From: Eucommia ulmoides
Lineage: Eukaryota > Streptophyta > Magnoliopsida > Garryales > Eucommiaceae
Length of the DNA: 64,000 bases
NCBI GenBank assembly: GCA_016647705.1
Contig: CM028327.1
Location: 41,664,517-41,728,516, forward strand
Reading direction: 5' to 3'
Within the stretch, counting starts at the first letter, position 1. The number at the start of each line of letters is the position of its first letter. A model generated the notes under the pieces. It did not search any database, was not told the origin of the DNA, and saw only the letters and a list, made by a program, of their open reading frames with translations. Positions 57,801 to 64,000 of the stretch are shown here, piece by piece. The position numbers and the translations under genes were made by a program.

Positions 57801-60800
57801 AATTTATACAAAATTCATGTTCAGAAAAATGATAAAAACCAAAGTGATTCAACACAAGCAAAAAGAAAAAGAAAATGATAATACAAAAAAGTTCACCTCC
57901 TTGAGAATGGCACCATCCAGATATGTCTTTGTGCGAACATGGAATCGCCCATCTTTTTTTGTTTCTTGGAGGGAACTACTTCGCATTGCTTTTGAGACAG
58001 CAATTGCTAACTTCTCATGACGATGCAAGGCATGAAAACCCCCAACTATTACTACATCCTGTCCATAGCGAACCATCTTCTTGACCTATACACAAAACAA
58101 ATCATGGCAGCTAATCTGTGAGTATAATCATGACATCATCTTGACCTATACACAAAACAAATCATGGCAGCTAATCTTGGAGTATAATCTGTAAAGAAGA
58201 TTTCTCCAACCAAAAATTTTAGCAGGTTCAGTGAGAGGAACAGGCATCAAAGAAGCGTAATAAACCTTATACCAGACCAAACCTCGACTAAACAAATCAA
58301 TTTTTCAGTATTTTCGTGTATCACAATTGCTAGTTTAATTTTATAGATACAAGTAAGCTTGCTTCAAAAATAAAATTTTTGAATAACACCTAACAGATTG
58401 AAAGATAAAGATAGCTAAGCCTTCTCCATCATCTTGTAATTTGACAATAAACTAACAAGTAATATCCCGCCCTCAAGAAACATGAAAGAGCGAAGAAACA
58501 AAGATATTGTTCTAGAGGAAAAACTCACCTCAGCGCTAATCTCTTCAATATCTATACTGTAGTTACGCCCTTTCTCCATGATGTTGTACTGATTATGATT
58601 TTGAAGGACAATGATTGGAACTAGCAACCTTGTAGTCAGGTCAACAGTTTCAAACCTGCATCCACAGGTGATGAGCATAATCAGTTCCTGGTATAATGAC
58701 ATCATACAATTAAGAGAGGGCTTCTTATTTTCCACTTTTTCAGTCATATTCTGCAGCTAATCTTGTTAGTCAGTAACTAGCAGAAATGCCAATATATGCA
58801 CATGCAATTGAACTCTGACCCAGCAAAGACAAGAATCAAGTAAAATAACATGTCTGATAAAATAAAAACATCTAAAGCTTAGTTAATGTTTTCATCTACT
58901 TACAAAATTTCAGCAGGCAATGTTTTCGTATGCATAAGTGATGCAGGCTTTGTAGCAGAATCCCACTTAAGTGGGACAAAGGATTTGTTGTGAAGTAACA
59001 CTGGCTTTAATGTTTAAAGCCCTATAATCATCGTGTAAGACAGTACGAGTGTATTATCATATCGTGTAAGACAGTACGAGTGTATTATCATGACTAGGCA
59101 AATAGCAACCTCAGATGAAAGAAGACCCAATCAAGGCAGCAATTACATGATCGATTTATTGTTGTTCCTTTTACTTGTTATATGAGATATTATACTGAAA
59201 ATTCAGGCATTGTATATTCAAGTACCTCCTCTAAGTTGCAGAAGGGAAAATTAAGAGAAAAGTATCAAAACATTTAAATTGATTGCATATCAAAGAGACA
59301 AAAGAAAAAGAAAAATAGAAGTCCATCTTTACCGAACATCTGGAGCAATAACATGTTCCACTGTAGTTGCCATAAGAGCACCAAGCTGTCCAATAAAAGT
59401 ATCGTGGGCAGAATGATCAAGACTTGCAGCTGAGCCTCTTGGAAATATCATATTCTTTAGCCGAGGGAGTGTTTTAGAAGAAACACTTCCTTCCTCTGTT
59501 TCTATCTTTCCATATGTACATGGGCCTGCTGAAAGGTCGATGACGACAAACCTGAATTAATAACAAAAGAACACATGAAGATGATGAATCAATCTCAAGA
59601 GGAACTGCATGAACAAGATTTAGACATTTATTACAACAAACAACACAAACAATTTCTTAAAAGTTGATGTTATATGGGAAAAGTATGGACCATAACTGAG
59701 CTTATTATGAAAAACTTATGCCTTTTTACTACTATTATCCCACATTGCATTTTGTAAAATTAAGGAGGTACTTCATAACAATAATCAAAATCGAAGACAA
59801 TAACAAGACTATACCTCAGCCAAAATACCATTTTTTGCTACTTTTATCCCAAAGTTACATTTTTGAATGATTAAGAAGATACTTCCATAAAAAACAAATC
59901 TTGGACTATAACAAGGCCACTGAAAACATTATTCTTGCAACATTTACCCCAATATTGCATTTTATAGAGTAAAGAAAGTACTTGAATAAAAATCGAAAAA
60001 TCGAAGTCGTGCAAAAAAAAACACCATTTTTACTTATTTTATCTCATAATTGTGTGTTTGTAGAGTTAAGGAATTATTGAATTAAAAATCAAAATCATGG
60101 ACGACACAAACCTATAGCTCACTAAAAATACTTCATTATTTTTATCTCATAATTGCATTTTGAAAATTAAGTACTTGAACAAAAATTCAAATTAATGACA
60201 AAGAACATCAGAACATAAGATTTATATACCAAGTACCTGCCAGAGCCAAGCCAAACTTGAGATGCTCCACCTCCATTGTAACGATATCTATAAACATAGT
60301 CTCCTTCTTGTTTTTTCAACTCCTCCTCAGTTAGTGCTGTAATTGTTCCATACATTAGACTGTCCATATCAATATCCTTGTTGTTGGGATCCATTCTCAC
60401 CTATAAAGGGAGAAAAGCCAAGATATTGGGGATATTAATTAGAACTTAAAGCACCAATAATTAACATTATTAGTATTTTTATGAAGAAAAGATGGTCATT
60501 TAAATTTCCATTTGAAAAATGGAATGTAGCCTCACTACAAGATATTATAAGGGAAGTATAGTTTTGATACGTTAAGTTCGAAACACAATACTTTATCAAA
60601 ATTGACAACAAAGATTGCACTTGGCACAGGTCTGTCCATATCTTCTGCAGAAAAACCTCCATTCTCCATGTCAAACATGTAAGAATATAGCTTCTCAAAT
60701 TCTGGCTCCACTTTTGTTGCCTCCACCTCATATAAAGGGACTTCCCTTCCAAAATCAGCCTAGAAATCACATAAATAAATTAGCCTTCATCTCTAGATGG

Positions 60801-62462
60801 TAATAAATCTCTAAGAGGGAGTCAAACCATAGCTCTCCATTAAAAAGAACACTGATTGTCACCTGTCGGGCAGTGCCCGCAGGAATCATCGCAGCTTTTA
60901 GTGCTTTTTCTAGGGCTATCAGTTCAGCCTGTCCTGCCTGCACTTAGTACGAATATGTGGGATAAGGATCAAAACAAAAAAGAGTGAAAATAAGTTCATT
61001 TCTAATACATATGAAAGTTTGAAAATAAAAGTTATCCAGTTTTTGCTTACAATTATTTAATCCATAATTCCAAGTCACGACCACTATCAAGTAATCAGAA
61101 GTACCAGCCAATATCATGCATAAAGAGAAAACTACACGAAGTTCAAGCATATATGTGCAGCTTCTGAAAGGACACAACAAATTGAGGAGAAGCATGTAAG
61201 GCAGCTCCCTATATACTCCATATTCAAATATCTTGATTATTACCTAAACATGATGAATGTAAACAACATAAAATAGTGAAACTTAAGGAACAGTAAATAG
61301 TAACAATGTATAAGTATATATCTAAGATGATCTCATTGTCTAACTAATATTACATGGTGGTGAACAGAAGTTTTCCCAAGTTGATTATAATTATCAACAA
61401 TACTACCTAGCTAGTTAGTGTTACAGTTGCTTTGACTGAATGTACAAAGTCTCTCATTACACATTATATGGAAAGACACTTACATGCCTTCGTCTTGCAA
61501 AAACAAAGATCTGCTTCATCTTCTAATTAATTAACATTCATCCCCATCAACATTATCATTTACTACTAGGCATTTATTAGAAGTTAATAACTAACCCACT
61601 AATCCACGAGCAAATAGAAAATAGAAAATAATCCCACAAGCTACTGTGTAACAACTACCCACTATCTCTAACTTAACACTACACTAATAATATCAGCTGA
61701 TTAATTCATCAAAAAGGCAGATAACAAGATGGCAGGAACACGAAAATCCATAGTTCATATGAGTCAGAAGAAGCTTACAGGGAATGCATTATAGACGATG
61801 TGATGTTCGATATCAATGGGCTCGCCTGTCTCTAGGCATGAGGGCCTGTGGGATGGAAAGCCAACTCTCAGAAACTCCTCCAATTTTCGGGAGTCTATAT
61901 TGTACCGGTAACCTCCGTCTCCATTGAAACCAACGAGGACAATATTTACTTCAAGTGGGACTTGGAACGGAACCTGCATCGTTATGAATTGAAAATTTGA
62001 CCCAAATTGTACGTCAGGAATACAAGTTCGATTATTAAGCTCCACTAGTACATGAAAAAAAACTAGAAAAATGAATTTGCAACTATCTGAAACCGCAATT
62101 CACTCGAATTGTAATGAACTCCAGGATGAAACCCCGACTACGCAAATAGCAGTTCACGTCAATTTGAAGTACTATTTTGAGTTCGCACTGAAAATACACA
62201 TTCACCGATAAAACTCAAAAGCATCAAGTGACGAGGGAAAATGGGATTATATGAACTCTACCTCAGCTCGAGAATGGAGCATCTGACGAACATCGGATCG
62301 TACGCTATCCTTGACATCATGAAAGGCTCCATGGTGCCACTGCTGGTGCCCTACATCTCTCCTGAACGCTTGAGGTGCCGCCTCAGATTGCCGCAAAATC
62401 AAACTCAAGCTCAACGTATAGATTACGATCGAAGTCCGCAACAAGCTTCCAATCGATATCAT
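51870..62462 (-). CDS. Type I membrane protein of unknown function (At4g16180-like), complete 16-exon gene
   Basis: Minus-strand exons: 62262-62462, 61779-61973, 60863-60937, 60592-60759, 60237-60400, 59333-59551, 58529-58655, 57897-58085, 57648-57734, 57353-57510, 56579-56698, 55150-55375, 53176-53235, 52898-53071, 52590-52699, 51870-52035. All are GT-AG and in frame, total 812 residues. The start ATG follows an in-frame stop. The N-terminus has a signal-like segment (IVIYTLSLSLILRQSEA). A large presumed luminal region follows with VNIVLVGFNGDGGY, FVVIDLSAGPCTYG, VVIVGGFHALHRHEKLA and RHAIPSQAQRHILAGLAS, plus NxS/T sites (FSNTSKV, LNSSDIL). One C-terminal transmembrane segment (IIYAGILLAGFFVYFLVIYF) leaves a short SAPVR tail. 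No enzyme family was recognised. Strong conservation of such proteins across plants is my recollection. It probably acts in the secretory pathway. Confidence 0.92.
52373..52578. mobile_element. Small MITE beside exon 15 of the membrane-protein gene
   Basis: Ends GGCTTTGTTTGTTTAGTGC and, reversed, GGCACTTGTTTAGC, with a GAACAGAAAC-rich core. The right end is about 11 bases from the exon at 52590. Similar GAACAGAAAC-rich DNA occurs at 49080-49370. Confidence 0.45.
52783..52874. mobile_element. Tiny MITE (92 bp), TAA duplication
   Basis: GGCAGCATTTGGTAGCAT and ATGAAACCAAACGCTACT are flanked by TAA (52780-52782 and 52875-52877). A relative of 28718-28856. It lies in the intron just before exon 52898-53071. 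Confidence 0.65.
53380..53836. mobile_element. Tourist-like MITE, ~457 bp
   Basis: Ends GGGCACGTTTGATTGGGAGG and CCACCCAAACAAACGCACAC are flanked by TAA (53377-53379 and 53837-53839). The AT-rich core has GAAAAGAGAAAAG and CTTTTTCCTCC arms. No coding. Confidence 0.75.
53972..54388. mobile_element. Tourist-like MITE, ~417 bp
   Basis: Ends GGGTACGTTTGGCTGGAAG and CCACCCAACCAAACGCACCA are flanked by TTA (53969-53971 and 54389-54391). The same family as 53380-53836, in the same orientation, 135 bases away. Confidence 0.75.
54449..55077. mobile_element. PIF/Harbinger-type MITE, 629 bp, second copy
   Basis: TIRs GGTGACGTTTGGTAACC and GGATACCAAACGAGGCC, TTA duplications (54446-54448 and 55078-55080), GC-rich core (GGCGGTGGCGCCGGCGACG). 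Exactly as long as 41851-42479 but with many core differences. It lies in an intron of the membrane-protein gene. Confidence 0.88.
56214..56520 (+). mobile_element. Mini-Helitron (307 bp)
   Basis: Starts TCTATATTATAAATCAGG after A. The end has a decayed hairpin (GGCTTTAGGCAC), then ACTTACTAG with CTAG at 56517-56520. The left half matches 31914-32080. It lies in the intron between exons 56579 and 55375 of the membrane-protein gene. Confidence 0.75.
57179..57309. mobile_element. Tourist-like MITE, 131 bp
   Basis: TIRs GGGTGCGTTTGGAT and ATCCAAACACACCC, TAA on both sides (57176-57178 and 57310-57312). It ends about 45 bases from exon 57353-57510, so near the donor side of the minus-strand gene. 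Confidence 0.85.
58074..58190. repeat. 60-bp tandem duplication covering a splice acceptor
   Basis: CTTGACCTATACACAAAACA through GGCAGCTAATC appears at 58080 and again 60 bases on. On the minus strand this duplicates the acceptor and first bases of exon 57897-58085. Use of the distal copy would add 60 bases and read VKMMS then a stop. Confidence 0.85.
58904..59004 (-). other. Possible cryptic exon in the membrane-protein gene
   Basis: Between AAAG and GTAAGT on the minus strand, one frame reads PVLLHNKSFVPLKWDSATKP, then ASLMHTKTLPAEI, and would join the next exon in frame. It does not fit the phase of the exon before it, and skipping it gives the expected VRFETVDL. It could be an alternative first exon, a poison exon or chance. 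Confidence 0.25.
59030..59091. repeat. 31-bp perfect tandem duplication
   Basis: ATCGTGTAAGACAGTACGAG...TATTATCAT twice head-to-tail, just upstream (minus sense) of the cryptic exon at 58904-59004. Confidence 0.9.
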
Positions 62463-62739
62463 CGCAATGGATGCCGCATACAGTGGAATCAACCTCTATC
62501 GATCTACAACAGCGACTTCCTATGTGATTCTCTGAGACAAATCACAATTCACCGGCGATTAACCTGGAGCTTAAATGAATTTTTTACTTTTTTTAAATGA
62601 GAAATAAGTGTTTTTCCTCTTTTCCCAAATTCCACATTGGTGTATAGAGGAATATAATTAGCGATGGGTAGAATATTTGGGGTGTGTCCTGAGAGGTACT
62701 CACATTTTGTGGAGGGGAGGAGAGTTATATCCCTACTAG
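62463..62739. promoter_or_regulatory. 5' flank of the membrane-protein gene
   Basis: Minus-strand leader and promoter region between the start codon at 62462 and the tandem repeat. An in-frame stop shortly upstream of the ATG supports the chosen start. No clear TATA box was picked out. Confidence 0.45.
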
Positions 62740-64000
62740 TTTACTACACGCGCACTGCCGCCGCTGACTAGTTGTGCCGAGCCGTGCGTGCGTGAGGTGA
62801 GGTGACACTTATTTTTTGGACAAAATTTATTTAATTAAATCAGTTTACTTGGTAACCAACTTCTCTTGACGATTTCCTCCTTGACTGAATTCCACGTTTT
62901 TTTATTCGATTTCGCCTATAAAATTCGAGCCTTGCATCAGCTTTAAAAAACAGAAACTTCAGAGCTATTTTTCGATTCCAAAAATTATTTTCGCTTTTCT
63001 GATCAAAGTGGTTGTTTTTCGAGTAGTGTGTTCGTCGCTCAAACGGTCTGTTAGTTCTTCGATCAGGGTGTGTGTTCAGCTTTTCAGGTCTCCTACTATG
63101 CAGAGAAAGTCCTAAACAAAGGTGATTTTGGACTGTTTTATCATAGGGACGACGGAGCTATGATTTCGCTTGCACATTCTTGGGCAGAGCCGCGAAACGT
63201 CTTACCTACTCTGCGACTCAACCCAAGCAATTTTGATAAATTCGTTCCTTATTTAATTTTCTTCAGCAACAATTTTAAGACGTTTTTACTACACGCGCAC
63301 TGTTGCCGCTGACTGGCCGTGTCGAGTCGTGCGTGTGTGAGGTGAGGTGATATTTATTTTTTGGACGAAATTCATTTAATTAAATCAGTTTACTTGGTAA
63401 CCAACTTTTCTCGACGATGTCCTCCTTGACTGAATTCCACGTTTCTGATTCAATTTCGCTTATAAAATCGAGCCTTGCATCAGCTTTAAAAAACAGAAAC
63501 TTCAGAGCTATTTTTCAGTTCCAAAAATTATTTTCGCTTTTTCGATCAAAGTGGTTGTTTTTTGAGTAGTGTGTTTGTCGCTCGAACGATCTGTTAGTTC
63601 TTCGATCAGTGTGTATGTTCAGCTTTTCAGGCCTCCTACTGTGCAGAGAAAGTCCTAGACAAATGTGATTCTGAGTTGTTTTATCCTAGGGACGACGGGG
63701 CTGTGATTTCGCTTGTACATTCTTGGACAGAGCCGCGAAACGTCTTAAAAAGAGCGATCTAGTCCGCGACTCAACCCAAGAATTTTGATAAATTCATTCC
63801 TTATTTAATTTTCTGTAGCAACAATTTTAAGACGTTTTTACTATACGCGTACTGTGGCCACTGACTGGCCGTGCCGAGCCGCACCTGCGTGAGGTAAGTT
63901 GGCACTTATTTTTTGGACAAAATTTATTTAATTAAATCAGTTTACTTAGTAACCAACTTTTCTCGACGATTTCCTCCTTGACTGAATTCCACGTTTCTGA
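62740..64000. repeat. ~550-bp tandem repeat with TATA-like box, continues past the window
   Basis: Units start TTTACTACACGCGCACTG at 62740, 63285 and 63837 (as TTTACTATACGCGTACTG), giving periods of 545 and 552. Each full unit holds TTTATTTAATTAAATCAGTT, then CTCCTTGACTGAATTCCACG, a TATAAAA (62917 and 63461), GAGCCTTGCATCAGCTTTAA, and a longer tail with AGCCGCGAAACGTCTT and GCGACTCAACCCAAG. No intact gene was found, and short frames are not conserved between units. Either a satellite, or tandem LTR or leader pieces of an unrecognised element. The array runs off the right edge. Confidence 0.85.

Overview
This window is nuclear DNA from a flowering plant, most likely a eudicot. The evidence is intron-rich genes with GT-AG junctions, AT-rich spacers, and plant-specific mobile elements: a Tat/Ogre-type Ty3-gypsy element, plant Helitrons, a MULE, and PIF/Harbinger and hAT MITEs. 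The four host genes are a partial GDSL esterase/lipase (+), a complete peroxisomal enoyl-CoA hydratase (+), a complete clade-D protein phosphatase 2C (+), and a complete 16-exon gene for a type I membrane protein of unknown function (-). From memory, three of these correspond to the Arabidopsis neighbours At4g16230, At4g16210 (ECHIA) and At4g16180, so the locus looks like a conserved microsyntenic block expanded by transposons.

Layout. 1-1747: last two exons of the GDSL lipase, with a minisatellite in the intron between them. 2561-18915: a possible older LTR remnant, split by a young 14.6-kb Tat/Ogre-like retroelement (3010-17649, minus strand, GCAAT target duplication). 18924-26139: a 7.2-kb non-autonomous Helitron. 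27939-34243: enoyl-CoA hydratase, whose 4.5-kb first intron is packed with small elements. 36473-41422: a MULE with ~119-bp terminal inverted repeats and a perfect 9-bp target duplication. It carries a transposase gene and, convergent to it, a small GRF zinc-finger/membrane protein gene. 44518-49655: PP2C. 51870-62462: the membrane-protein gene, with several MITEs and a mini-Helitron in its introns. 62740-64000: about 2.3 copies of a ~550-bp tandem repeat, each full copy with a TATA-like box.

How it fits together. The host genes do not form a pathway; they are a syntenic neighbourhood. The enoyl-CoA hydratase acts in peroxisomal fatty-acyl breakdown (C-terminal SKL). The PP2C is a Ser/Thr phosphatase of the group that includes SAUR/auxin-growth regulators. 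The mobile DNA forms a layered record: older LTR remnants, a younger nested gypsy element, several MITE families with TAA/TTA duplications, and a Helitron family present in four copies. The least familiar items are the two-gene MULE, the TATA-bearing tandem repeat at the right edge, the exon-like pieces inside the large Helitron, and the uncharacterised membrane protein.
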